From positions 1 through 64,000 of the forward strand of contig JAIOJF010000045.1 in the NCBI GenBank assembly GCA_019911965.1: DNA of 64,000 bases. Direction: 5' to 3'. How positions within the stretch are numbered: position 1 is the first letter of the stretch; each line of letters opens with the position of its first letter. The stretch is from Paracoccaceae bacterium (lineage in GTDB: Bacteria > Pseudomonadota > Alphaproteobacteria > Rhodobacterales > Rhodobacteraceae). Position numbers and translations under genes: made by a program. The notes below the pieces were generated by a model that saw nothing but the letters and a program-made list of their open reading frames with translations, did not search any database and was not told the origin of the DNA. This document shows, one piece after another, positions 36,353 to 44,657 of the stretch.

Positions 36353-37006
36353 TTACAGCGCGAACGCGGCCGCTTTGGCGAAACCAGGCAGAACCGGCGC
36401 GGTTGCGTTGAACACGTTGCGCCAGGCAACCTTGCCCGCCGTCTTGGTGCCGATCCGGCACTGGCCAGCCGCCCCCAGGGCGAATATCGCAACGATCCGC
36501 CCGCCATTCTTCAACTGCTCCAGCAATGCTGCCGGTACATCCTCGACCGCGCCGATGCAGATGATGGCATCATAGGGGCCATGCCGCGCCGAGCCTTCCG
36601 CCAGATCGCCGGTCACGGTAACCGCGTTATCCACCGATTCGTCGGTCAGGTTGGTTTCGGCATCCGCCGCCAGAGTTTCGTCGCTTTCCAGCGCGATCAC
36701 CGCTTCGGCCATCCGCGCGATCACCGCCGCCTCGTAGCCAAGGCCGGCCCCGACCACCAGCACCAGCTCGTCCGGGCGCACGTTCAGCGTATCCAGCATC
36801 TTGGCAAAGACCCTCGGGTCCAGCACGACGCGCCCGGCCCCGAGATTGATATCGCCACCGGCATAGGCCACCTCGCGCCGCGCACGCGGCACGAAGGCCT
36901 CGCGGCGGACCGCCAGCATGGCCTCGATCACGGGGTATTTGGTTACGTCCGACGGGCGTACCTGGCAATCTACCATAGCGGTGCGAAGGGCTGCGAAATC
37001 TGTCAT
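36353..37006 (-). CDS. Protein-L-isoaspartate O-methyltransferase-like protein
   Basis: The 217-residue protein has the family's N-terminal MVDCQVRPSDVTKYPVIEAM, a SAM-binding LVVGAGLGYEAAVIARM and the YDAIICIGAVEDVPAALLEQLKNGGRIVAIF block. The catalytic segment that normally reads TISxP is VVLDP here, so repair activity on isoaspartate is uncertain. This variant is typically found just upstream of tolC, as here, and may have a different substrate. Confidence 0.83.
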   Translation of the reverse strand: MTDFAALRTAMVDCQVRPSDVTKYPVIEAMLAVRREAFVPRARREVAYAGGDINLGAGRVVLDPRVFAKMLDTLNVRPDELVLVVGAGLGYEAAVIARMAEAVIALESDETLAADAETNLTDESVDNAVTVTGDLAEGSARHGPYDAIICIGAVEDVPAALLEQLKNGGRIVAIFALGAAGQCRIGTKTAGKVAWRNVFNATAPVLPGFAKAAAFAL

Positions 37007-37189
37007 GTCACTGCTCTAGAATCGTTCAGATCTGGTTGAACGACTTTTGCCACAGAACCCGGGCAACGGCAACCGAGGCATTCGGGGTTTTCAGACGTTG
37101 CATTGCCGCAGCCCGCCCGGAGAACCCGCTTGCACCGCAATCGCCCCCTTGCTATAGCCAGCCTCGCCCAACCGGGCCACCATTTGCGA

Positions 37190-37263
37190 GGCGAGTTGGC
37201 GGAGTGGTGACGCAGCGGATTGCAAATCCGTGTACAGGAGTTCGATTCTCCTACTCGCCTCCA
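37190..37263 (+). tRNA. tRNA-Cys (anticodon GCA)
   Basis: The acceptor GGCGAGT pairs with ACTCGCC. The anticodon stem GCGGA/TCCGT encloses loop TTGCAAA (anticodon GCA), and the T-arm contains GAGTTCGATTCTC. U73 is the cysteine identity discriminator, and CCA is encoded at 37261-37263. The 207 bp after it contain no gene I can recognise. Confidence 0.95.
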
Positions 37264-37470
37264 GCAATCCCGATATCCGGACTACCAGCCTGCCGCGGGC
37301 AACTTTTCGCCCGTGATTCCCGAACAGCGGACCCCCACCTTCACAGCAACCCAAACGATCCCTTCCCATTTTCAAACCAAACCAAAGAGTGCTGTTGCCG
37401 CAATGCAGGTGGTCGCAACCCTTCGTCCGGCACATAATCTGCTGAAATCCCAGCCTTCCTAGGAGCCGCC

Positions 37471-38298
37471 ATGACCGCCAGATATTACGCCCCGCATGGC
37501 GGCCATCCCGGACAGGAGCAGCTTCTGACCGACCGCGCGGTGTTCACCGAGGCCTATGCCGTGCTGCCGAAAGGCACCATGCGCGATATCGTGACCAGCT
37601 TTCTGCCGTTCTGGGATGCCACGCGGCTCTGGGTCATCGCCCGCCCGCTCAGCGGGTTTGCCGAGACATTCTCGCAATACATCATGGAGGTCGCGCCGGG
37701 CGGCGGCTCGGACCATCCCGAAACCGATCCGGGGGCCGAGGCGGTCCTGTTCGTCGTCGAAGGCACAGCCACGCTGGTTGCGGCTGGCAAAACCCATGAA
37801 CTCACACCCGGCGGTTATGCCTATCTGCCGCCCGCGACCGACTGGACGCTGCACAATCACGGCCCCGAGTCGCTCCGGTTTCACTGGATCCGCAAGGCCT
37901 ATCAGGCGGTGGCGGGGCTGGACCACCCCGACATCCTGATCCTGAACGAGGCCGATATCGCCCCGACCGTGATGCCCGGCACCGACGGCAAATGGGCCAC
38001 CACGCGGTTTGTCGATCCCGCCGACCTGCGCCACGACATGCATGTCACCATCGTCACTTTCCAGCCCGGCGCGGTGATCCCGTTTCTGGAAACCCATGTG
38101 ATGGAGCATGGGTTGTATGTGCTGGAAGGCAAGGCGGTTTACCGGCTGAACAACGATTGGGTCGAGGTCGAGGCGGGCGATTACATGTGGCTGCGCGCGT
38201 TCTGCCCGCAGGCCTGCTATGTCGGCGGGCCGGGGCGGTTCCGATACTTGCTGTACAAGGACGTGAACCGGCACATGCCGCTGACCGCGCCGCGTTAG
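37471..38298 (+). CDS. allE: (S)-ureidoglycine aminohydrolase
   Basis: The enzyme releases ammonia from ureidoglycine to give ureidoglycolate in purine (allantoin) degradation. The 275-residue bicupin matches the family along its length (TFSQYIMEVAPGGGSDHPETDPGAEAVLFVVEG in the first cupin). The second cupin has the Mn-binding residues in PFLETHVMEHGLYVLEGKAVYRL and ends WLRAFCPQACYVGGPGRFRYLLYKDVNRH. AGGAGCC precedes the ATG. No other allantoin gene is adjacent in the window. Confidence 0.93.
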   Translation: MTARYYAPHGGHPGQEQLLTDRAVFTEAYAVLPKGTMRDIVTSFLPFWDATRLWVIARPLSGFAETFSQYIMEVAPGGGSDHPETDPGAEAVLFVVEGTATLVAAGKTHELTPGGYAYLPPATDWTLHNHGPESLRFHWIRKAYQAVAGLDHPDILILNEADIAPTVMPGTDGKWATTRFVDPADLRHDMHVTIVTFQPGAVIPFLETHVMEHGLYVLEGKAVYRLNNDWVEVEAGDYMWLRAFCPQACYVGGPGRFRYLLYKDVNRHMPLTAPR

Positions 38299-38304
38299 GG
38301 CCGC

Positions 38305-38868
38305 CTATCCTGTCCAGCCATTGGCAACCGGCGGCGCGATGCGCAACAGGTCGACGGCGCGGGCGGCGATCTGGTCCACCACCTGATCGAGGCTCTCGGG
38401 CTTCAGGTAGAACGCGGGCACCGGCGGCAGCACGATTGCACCCATTTCGGTAACCGCGACCATGTTGCGCAGATGCGCCAGCGTCAACGGGGCCTCGCGG
38501 GTCAGCAGGATCAGCTTGCGGCGCTCCTTCAGTTGCACCGATGCGGCGCGGATCATCAGATTGTCGTCCAGCCCGGTGGCAATCGCCGCCAGGCTGCGCA
38601 TCGAACAGGGTGCCATGATCATCCCCGCCACCGGGTAGGAACCCGAGGCGATGCTGGCCCCGATATCGTTGATGTCGTGAACCACATCGGCCAGCGCCGT
38701 CAGATCGCCAAGCGCCGCCGCGCCACATTCCGTGGCAAGCGTGCGTTCCGCTGCGCCCGAGATCACCAGATCAATCCCGATCCCCGCCCCGGCAAGATGC
38801 CGCGCCGCCGACAGTGCCAGCGCGGCACCGGAAGCACCCGATACCCCCAGGACCACCCGACCAGTCAT
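38305..38868 (-). CDS. ubiX: Flavin prenyltransferase UbiX
   Basis: UbiX prenylates FMN to make the cofactor of UbiD. The 187-residue flavoprotein shows VLGVSGASGAALAL, then the SYPVAGMIMAPCSMRSLAAIA motif and RKLILLTREAPLTLAHLRNM. It overlaps ubiD by 4 bp, so enzyme and cofactor maker are co-translated. The pair decarboxylates the octaprenyl-hydroxybenzoate intermediate in ubiquinone synthesis. Confidence 0.95.
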   Translation of the reverse strand: MTGRVVLGVSGASGAALALSAARHLAGAGIGIDLVISGAAERTLATECGAAALGDLTALADVVHDINDIGASIASGSYPVAGMIMAPCSMRSLAAIATGLDDNLMIRAASVQLKERRKLILLTREAPLTLAHLRNMVAVTEMGAIVLPPVPAFYLKPESLDQVVDQIAARAVDLLRIAPPVANGWTG

Positions 38869-40358
38869 GCCAGCCCCCGCCGCGCCAGCAGATCGGCTGC
38901 AAAGGCGGCGTCTTCAGGGGCAGTCTGCATCACTTCGCCCCAGTCGCGGGTTGTTTCGGCACCGATCTTGTTGGTGGCATCAATGCCGATCTTGCCGGCC
39001 AGCCCCGCCTTGGGCGAGGCGAAATCCAGGTAATCCATCGGCGTTCCTTCCAGAACCGTCACATCGCGGCCCGGGTCCATCCGTGTCGCCAGCGCCCAGG
39101 CGATGTCATCCCAGTTGCGCGGGTCGATATCGGCGTCAACCACCACGATCATCTTGGTATAGCTGAATTGCGCCAGCATCCCCCACAGCGCCATCATCAC
39201 GCGGCGCGCCTGCCCGGGATAGCGCTTGTCGATGGCAATCACCGCGATGCGGTAGGAACAGGCCGCCGGGGGCAGCCACAGATCGCGGATTTCCGGGATC
39301 TGGCCGCGAATGATCGGCAGGGTGAGGCGGTTGAACACCTCGCCGATGATGGCCGGTTCATCCGGCGGCCGGCCGGTATAGGTTGACAGATAAATCGGCT
39401 CGGTCCGGCTGGTGATGGCGCTGACCTGCATCACCGGGAACGGCTCGGCCTGATTGTAGTACCCGGTGTGATCGCCGAACGGGCCTTCGGGGGCGGTCTC
39501 GGTCGGGTGCACCCAGCCCTCGATTACCGTTTCGGCATCGGCAGGCACCAGCAAGGGTACGGCCCTGGCCTTGACCAGCCTTGGCCGCGCGCCGGAAAAG
39601 ACCCCGGCAAAGCCCAGTTCCGACACGGTTTCCGGCAAGGGCAGGGCGGCGGACAACAGCGTTGCCGGATCCGCCCCCAGCACGATTGCCACCGGCATCT
39701 TTTGCCCGGCAGCCTGCCAGCTTCGGTGATGCGCCGCGCCACCGCGATGCGCCAGCCAGCGCATGATGATGCGGTCATGGCCGATCACCTGGGCGCGGTA
39801 GACCCCTGCATTCATCCGGTTCACATCCGCCGCCTCGCTGCCAAAGGGGCGCGTCAGGACCACCGGCCAGGTTATCAGCGGCCCGGCATCGCCCGGCCAA
39901 TGCGTCTGCACCGGCAGGGCGTTCAGGTCCGCCTTTTCGCTGACCACCTGCTGTACCGGGGCGCGGCTGACCACCTTTGGCCGTGTCGCCAGCGCCGCCT
40001 TCAGCATCGGCCAGCGCGACAGCGCATCGCGCAGCCCGTCCGGAGCACTGGGCGAACGCAAGGCGGCCAGAAACGCGCCCAGCTCGTCCAGCCCGTCAGG
40101 CGCAACGCCAAGGCCCGCCGCCACCCGCTCCACCGTGCCGAAGACATTCACCACCACCGGCATCCTTGCCCGTGCGCCATTGTCCAGCACCGGATGATTG
40201 AATTTCAGCACCGGCCCGCCGGTTTCCAGCACCGCGCGGTGAACCGCCGTCATCTGGTGGCGCACCGATACCGGATCGCCAAGGGCTTTCAACTGCCCCT
40301 GATCGGCGCTCCAGTCCAGAAACGCGCGCAGGGTCGGAAATGGCGGCAGGGTGCGAAT
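38865..40358 (-). CDS. ubiD: 4-hydroxy-3-polyprenylbenzoate decarboxylase UbiD, apparent ATT start
   Basis: UbiD decarboxylates the prenylated hydroxybenzoate during ubiquinone synthesis using prenyl-FMN. Family features are the YRAQVIGHDRIIMRWLAHRGGAAHHR region, PEGPFGDHTGYYNQ (metal and catalytic glutamates) and the C-terminal IDATNKIGAET. The first canonical in-frame start (TTG 40292) would delete the conserved N-terminal LPPFPTLRAFLDWSADQGQ. In-frame coding reaches an ATT at 40358 preceded by AAGGAG with a 7-nt spacer, and no ATG, GTG or TTG lies in the frame between it and the promoter region. I annotate ATT as the initiator (497 residues). The function is firm; the start is inferred and unusual. 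Confidence 0.88.
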   Translation of the reverse strand: MRTLPPFPTLRAFLDWSADQGQLKALGDPVSVRHQMTAVHRAVLETGGPVLKFNHPVLDNGARARMPVVVNVFGTVERVAAGLGVAPDGLDELGAFLAALRSPSAPDGLRDALSRWPMLKAALATRPKVVSRAPVQQVVSEKADLNALPVQTHWPGDAGPLITWPVVLTRPFGSEAADVNRMNAGVYRAQVIGHDRIIMRWLAHRGGAAHHRSWQAAGQKMPVAIVLGADPATLLSAALPLPETVSELGFAGVFSGARPRLVKARAVPLLVPADAETVIEGWVHPTETAPEGPFGDHTGYYNQAEPFPVMQVSAITSRTEPIYLSTYTGRPPDEPAIIGEVFNRLTLPIIRGQIPEIRDLWLPPAACSYRIAVIAIDKRYPGQARRVMMALWGMLAQFSYTKMIVVVDADIDPRNWDDIAWALATRMDPGRDVTVLEGTPMDYLDFASPKAGLAGKIGIDATNKIGAETTRDWGEVMQTAPEDAAFAADLLARRGLA

Positions 40359-40405
40359 GGGCGGACTCCTTTCCGGGGCCTTAGCACTTGGTGGCGGCAG
40401 AAAAT

Positions 40406-40419
40406 TTGACTTACATCAA
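40406..40419. promoter_or_regulatory. FNR-type binding site between ubiD and ubiT
   Basis: The sequence TTGAC-TTAC-ATCAA matches the FNR/FnrL consensus TTGAT-N4-ATCAA at nine of ten positions. It is 47 bp upstream of the ubiD ATT start and 87 bp upstream of the ubiT ATG, so it could act on either or both promoters. Control of ubiTUV by FNR-family proteins fits their anaerobic role. Confidence 0.75.
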
Positions 40420-40506
40420 GTCCCGCCTCCGGCAAAGCCGTTAGGACGGGTGCCAGCGCAGGCTTGCGCGTCGATCTGTACCCCTGCCGGAGCGTCGAGG
40501 AACCAC

Positions 40507-41049
40507 ATGTCCGATCACTCGGTTAACCTGCCGCTGTTCCCGCGCCTGCCGGCGCTGGCGCTGAAGGGAATGCCGCTGATGCCGGTGTCGATGGCGCTGA
40601 GCGGTTTTGCGCGGCGCATTGCGGCGCGGCATCCGGCGATGTTCCGCCGCCTTGGCGAATACAATGCCGCGCGGTTCGTGCTGGACCCGACCGATCTGCC
40701 CTTGTCGATGCTGCTGGAGCCGCTGAACGGGCGGCCCCGCATACACCTGTCGCGCCGCACGCTCAGGGGGGATGCGCGCATTGCCGGGCCGTTGTCGGGG
40801 CTGCTGGGGCTGGTACACGGGGCCTATGACGGCGACGCGCTGTTTTTTTCGCGTGATCTGGTGATCGAGGGCGATACCGCCGCGGTGCTGGCGCTCAGAA
40901 ACGCCATCGACGACGCGGAACTGGACCTCTCTGCCGAGGCGCAGGCGATGTCCGGGCCGTTCGCTGCTGCCATGCGCCGCTTGATCGCAATGGCCGAGGC
41001 CAGAACCGGCGTCGCCCTGTCGCGCCACGAGGAGGACGGGACGTGGTAA
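40507..41049 (+). CDS. ubiT: UbiT, SCP2-domain accessory factor of anaerobic ubiquinone synthesis
   Basis: UbiT is a lipid-binding SCP2-type protein that supports O2-independent ubiquinone synthesis with UbiU and UbiV. The 180-residue protein has an SCP2 domain ending in LFFSRDLVIEGDTAAVLALRNAIDDAELDL, a typical UbiT segment. The ATG at 40507 lies 87 bp after an FNR-type site. Its stop overlaps the ubiU ATG (TAATG), so the two are coupled. Confidence 0.9.
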   Translation: MSDHSVNLPLFPRLPALALKGMPLMPVSMALSGFARRIAARHPAMFRRLGEYNAARFVLDPTDLPLSMLLEPLNGRPRIHLSRRTLRGDARIAGPLSGLLGLVHGAYDGDALFFSRDLVIEGDTAAVLALRNAIDDAELDLSAEAQAMSGPFAAAMRRLIAMAEARTGVALSRHEEDGTW

Positions 41050-42026
41050 TGGAAATCGTCTGCCCCGCCGGCACGCCCGCATCCCTGCGCGCCGCTGTCA
41101 AGGCCGGGGCGCATACCGTCTATTGCGGCTTTGCCGATGAAACCAATGCCCGCAATTTCCCGGGCCTGAATTTCGAACGTGACGAGATGCGCGAAGGCGT
41201 GGCGTTTGCCCATGATCACGGCTCCAAGGTGCTGGTGGCGATCAACACCTTTCCCCGCGCCGGGGGCGAAGAGATGTGGCACCGCGCCATTGCCGATGCC
41301 GAAAGCGCCGGGGCGGATGCGGTGATCCTGGCCGATCTTGGCCTCTTGGCACATGCCGCGCAGCACCATCCGAATCTGCGCCGCCATCTGTCGGTGCAGG
41401 CGGCAGCGGCCAATGCCGATGTCATCAACTTCTACGCCGATGCCTTTGGCGTGCGCCGCGTGGTGCTGCCGCGCGTGCTGTCGGTGCCGGAGATTGCCGC
41501 GATCAATGCCGAAACCGAGGTCGAGACCGAGGTTTTCGTGTTCGGCGGCCTGTGCGTGATGGCCGAGGGGCGGTGTTCGCTGTCCTCCTATGCCACCGGC
41601 AAATCGCCCAACATGAACGGCGTCTGTTCGCCCGCCAGCCATGTCGATTATCACGAGGATCACGGCGATCTGTCCGCGAAACTGGGCGGCTATACCATCC
41701 ACAAGGTAGGGGCCGGGCAGCCCGCACCCTATCCGACGCTCTGCAAGGGGTGCTTTCAGGCCGGCGAGGCCACCGGCCATCTGTTTGAGGACCCGGTCAG
41801 CCTGAATGCCGAGGCGTTGATCCCGCAACTGGCCAAGGCCGGGGTGACGGCGCTGAAGATCGAAGGGCGGCAACGCTCGCGGTCCTACGTGGCGCAGGTG
41901 GTGCGGAATTTCCGTGCTGCGGTCGATGCCCAGGCCGCCGGTCTGCCGATGCCCGAAGGCATGCTGGCCAGTCTGACCGAGGGTCAGGCGACCACTGCCG
42001 GGGCCTACAAGAAGACCTGGAGATAG
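41049..42026 (+). CDS. ubiU: UbiU, U32-family 4Fe-4S protein of O2-independent ubiquinone hydroxylation
   Basis: UbiU pairs with UbiV to hydroxylate the quinone ring without O2. This 325-residue peptidase-U32-like protein begins EIVCPAGTPASLRAAVKAGA and carries the four cluster cysteines in GGLCVMAEGRC, NGVCSPAS and LCKGCF, followed by ALKIEGRQRSRSYV. ATG 41049 is preferred over the GTG at 41043 because it overlaps the ubiT stop and has GGAGGACGGG upstream. Confidence 0.94.
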   Translation: MEIVCPAGTPASLRAAVKAGAHTVYCGFADETNARNFPGLNFERDEMREGVAFAHDHGSKVLVAINTFPRAGGEEMWHRAIADAESAGADAVILADLGLLAHAAQHHPNLRRHLSVQAAAANADVINFYADAFGVRRVVLPRVLSVPEIAAINAETEVETEVFVFGGLCVMAEGRCSLSSYATGKSPNMNGVCSPASHVDYHEDHGDLSAKLGGYTIHKVGAGQPAPYPTLCKGCFQAGEATGHLFEDPVSLNAEALIPQLAKAGVTALKIEGRQRSRSYVAQVVRNFRAAVDAQAAGLPMPEGMLASLTEGQATTAGAYKKTWR

Positions 42027-42029
42027 ACC

Positions 42030-42932
42030 ATGAAACTGAGTGTGGGGCCCAATCAGTTCTTCTGGAAAGCCGACCGCTGGGCCGGATTTTACGACGACAT
42101 GGCAGCCGCGCCGGTTGACCGGGTGGTGCTGGGCGAACTGGTCTGCTCCAAGCGCCTGCCGTTCTATCAGGACCGTATTCCGGGCGCGATCGAGACCCTG
42201 GCAGCGGCGGGCAAAAAGGTTGGCGTTACCTCGCTGGCGCTGATCACGCTGAAACGCGAGCGCAAGCTCAGTGCCGAGTTGATCGAGGCCGGGGTCGAAG
42301 TCGAGGTGAACGACCTGTCGATGCTGGCCTATCTGCCCAAGGGCGCACCGTTTTCGGTTGGCCCGCTGGTCAATATCTATAACGAAGGCACCTTGGCCTT
42401 TCTGGCCGGGCGCGGGGCGACAAGCATCTGCCTGCCGCCGGAATTGCCGCTGGAACCTGTCCGGGTGCTGGCCAAGGCCGGGCGCGATCTTGGCGTTGAA
42501 ATCGAGGTCTGGGGGCATGGCCGGGTGCCGCTGGCGATCTCGGGGCGGTGTTATCACGCGCGCCTGCATCGCCGCACCAAGGACAATTGCCAGTTCGCCT
42601 GCGAGGATGATCCCGATGGCCTGGAAGTGTCCACGATGGAGCAGCAGCATTTCCTGGCGATGAATGGTGTGCAGACTCTGTCGGACAGTTTCGCCTGTGT
42701 CGATCACCAGATCGAGATGCTGCGCGATGCCGGGGTGGCCAGCCTGCGCCTGTCGCCCGGCACCGGCGATTTCGCGGCGCTGTGCGGCATGTACCGCGAC
42801 CGGCTGGACGGGCGCACCGCCAAGGGCGCGATTGCCGGGGCGCTGGAGGATGCCACGCCGGGTATCCGCCTGAGCGACGGTTTCCTGACCGGGGCCGCCG
42901 GGGTTGACTGGTCGGGCGCGCGGGCGGATTGA
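42030..42932 (+). CDS. ubiV: UbiV, 4Fe-4S partner of UbiU
   Basis: The 300-residue protein is the second half of the UbiUV heterodimer. The cluster cysteines are visible in LGELVCSKR near residue 39 and in SGRCYHARLHRRTKDNCQFACE near 171-188. It starts KLSVGPNQFFWKADRWAGFY, typical of UbiV. It follows ubiU by 3 bp. A DUF2478 gene follows 36 bp later. Confidence 0.94.
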   Translation: MKLSVGPNQFFWKADRWAGFYDDMAAAPVDRVVLGELVCSKRLPFYQDRIPGAIETLAAAGKKVGVTSLALITLKRERKLSAELIEAGVEVEVNDLSMLAYLPKGAPFSVGPLVNIYNEGTLAFLAGRGATSICLPPELPLEPVRVLAKAGRDLGVEIEVWGHGRVPLAISGRCYHARLHRRTKDNCQFACEDDPDGLEVSTMEQQHFLAMNGVQTLSDSFACVDHQIEMLRDAGVASLRLSPGTGDFAALCGMYRDRLDGRTAKGAIAGALEDATPGIRLSDGFLTGAAGVDWSGARAD

Positions 42933-42968
42933 TTGAATGTCGGGTACATCCCGGAAAGGACTAAGAAG

Positions 42969-43478
42969 ATGAAGATTGCCTATATCAGCGCCGCCGCGCG
43001 GGGCGAGACTGACCGCCTGATGTCCGAGACGGCGGCGTTTCTGGCCGCGCGGCAGGTGCGCTGCGCCGGGATCGTCAAGGAGGAGGGTTATTCCTCGGCC
43101 TTTGCCAATGGCTGCGACATGAAGGTGCAGGTGCTGCCGGACGGGCCGGTGATCAAGATCACGCAGGACCTTGGCGAAGGCTCGGATGCCTGCCGGCTGA
43201 ACCCGGCGGCGATTGCCGAGGCGGTGGCGAATGTGGAGAACGGTGCACTGGCAGATGCGCGGATGTTCCTTTTGAACAAGTTCGGCCCGGAAGAGGTTGA
43301 AGGCCGGGGCTTTCGCGGCGTCATCGGCAAGGCGCTGGAGCTTGAGATTCCGGTGCTGGTCGGGGTCAGCAATGCCAGCCGCAAGGAATTCGAGGCTTTC
43401 GCCGATGGACTGGCCGAAGCGCTGCCCGCCGATAGCGACGCGATCCGCGATTGGTGCCTGACGGCGATTGACGGCTGA
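42969..43478 (+). CDS. DUF2478-family protein downstream of ubiTUV
   Basis: The 169-residue protein fits the DUF2478 group, which resembles a nucleoside-triphosphatase fold but here lacks a clear P-loop. Recognisable parts are GIVKEEGYSSAFANGCDMKV, DACRLNPAAIAEAVANVE, LLNKFGPEEVEGRGF and PVLVGVSNASRKEF. Such genes occur near respiratory and molybdenum-enzyme loci. Position and spacing put it in the ubiTUV operon, so an accessory role in anaerobic quinone or respiratory metabolism is likely. GGAAAGGA precedes the ATG. Confidence 0.75.
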   Translation: MKIAYISAAARGETDRLMSETAAFLAARQVRCAGIVKEEGYSSAFANGCDMKVQVLPDGPVIKITQDLGEGSDACRLNPAAIAEAVANVENGALADARMFLLNKFGPEEVEGRGFRGVIGKALELEIPVLVGVSNASRKEFEAFADGLAEALPADSDAIRDWCLTAIDG

Positions 43479-43520
43479 TCGGCAGGCGTTGTCCAGCCGT
43501 CAGCCGGTGTTTTGCCGAGG

Positions 43521-44657
43521 CTACTCGGGCGGCGGGAAATCCAGCGTCTTGTAAGGGGTCCAGTCGGTGATCTCGGGGTAATAGCGCCGCCGCCAGTCGC
43601 GCACACGCGGGTTGAAATAGCGCCGCCACAGGGGCGGGATCATCGCCATCGAGGTCATCGGCGGATAGCCTGTCGGCAGATGCGGCGCTTCGGCCTCGTC
43701 ATAGATCTGCAACAGGGGAAAGCGCCGCATCGGGTGCAGGTGGTGATCCGCATGGCGTTGCAGGTTGATCAGCAACAGCCCTGAAACGCGATGCGCGGAA
43801 TCCCAGGAATGATGCGCCCTGACCGGCTCGTATTTGCCATCGCCCAGATATTTCCGGGTCAGCCCGTAATGTTCGACATAATTGGTCAGCTCCAATTGCC
43901 AGACCGCGATGAAGGCCTGAAGCGCGAACAGCCCGAGCCCGGCCCAGCCACCGATCCAGTAGGCCAGCGCCAGAACGCCTGCCTGCAGCGCCAGATATTT
44001 GAAGATCGGGTTGGACGGGTGCCACGGCCCCATGCCGCGCCGCGCCAGCATAGCCTTTTCCGCCCGCCAGGCCGAGCCGAAACCCTGCCGCAACACACGC
44101 GGGAAATAGCGCAGGAAACCCTCGTTATAGCGTGCGGTCACGGTATCGCGTGAGGTGCCGACATGGGGGTGATGCACCAGCAGATGCTCGGTGCGGAAAT
44201 GCCCGTAGAGCACCATCGCGAGCAGCAGATCGCCAAGGTTCCGCTCGAACTTCGCAGATTTGTGCATCAACTCGTGCGAATAGACGATGCCGACCGTGCC
44301 GGTGGTGACGCCGATGCCGAACATGATGCCGAAGGTCTCCCACCCGCTATAGCCGGTGGAATGGGTCAGCGCCCAGATCGCGCCGAACACCAGGCAGAAC
44401 TCGATCGGGAACCAGATCCAGGTAAGCAGGCGGAACCAGAACAACTCGCTGTCAGGGGTGTTGATGTCCGGGTTGCCGAGGTTCTTGCCGGCGACGGTAT
44501 CCAGAAGCGGCATCAGCACCCAGCCATAGGCCGGGATCAAGAGGATGGTCCAGCCGCCTTCGGCAATGGCCAGAATGACCAGCGGCACGAAAGTCAGCGT
44601 CAGCCAATAGGGCCACGCCCTGAGCGGGGCGGGCGCAGCAGCGGTCAGATCGGTCAT
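43521..44657 (-). CDS. alkB: Alkane 1-monooxygenase AlkB
   Basis: AlkB is a membrane di-iron enzyme that hydroxylates the terminal carbon of medium-chain alkanes. The 378-residue protein has about six membrane segments and the histidine boxes YSHELMHKS, HLLVHHPHVGT, NYVEHYGL and LQRHADHHLHPMRRF. The latter is the diagnostic LQRHxDHH motif. It overlaps the upstream P450 gene by 4 bp, so two oxygenases for hydrocarbon or fatty acyl chains are co-expressed. No rubredoxin gene is adjacent. Confidence 0.93.
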   Translation of the reverse strand: MTDLTAAAPAPLRAWPYWLTLTFVPLVILAIAEGGWTILLIPAYGWVLMPLLDTVAGKNLGNPDINTPDSELFWFRLLTWIWFPIEFCLVFGAIWALTHSTGYSGWETFGIMFGIGVTTGTVGIVYSHELMHKSAKFERNLGDLLLAMVLYGHFRTEHLLVHHPHVGTSRDTVTARYNEGFLRYFPRVLRQGFGSAWRAEKAMLARRGMGPWHPSNPIFKYLALQAGVLALAYWIGGWAGLGLFALQAFIAVWQLELTNYVEHYGLTRKYLGDGKYEPVRAHHSWDSAHRVSGLLLINLQRHADHHLHPMRRFPLLQIYDEAEAPHLPTGYPPMTSMAMIPPLWRRYFNPRVRDWRRRYYPEITDWTPYKTLDFPPPE

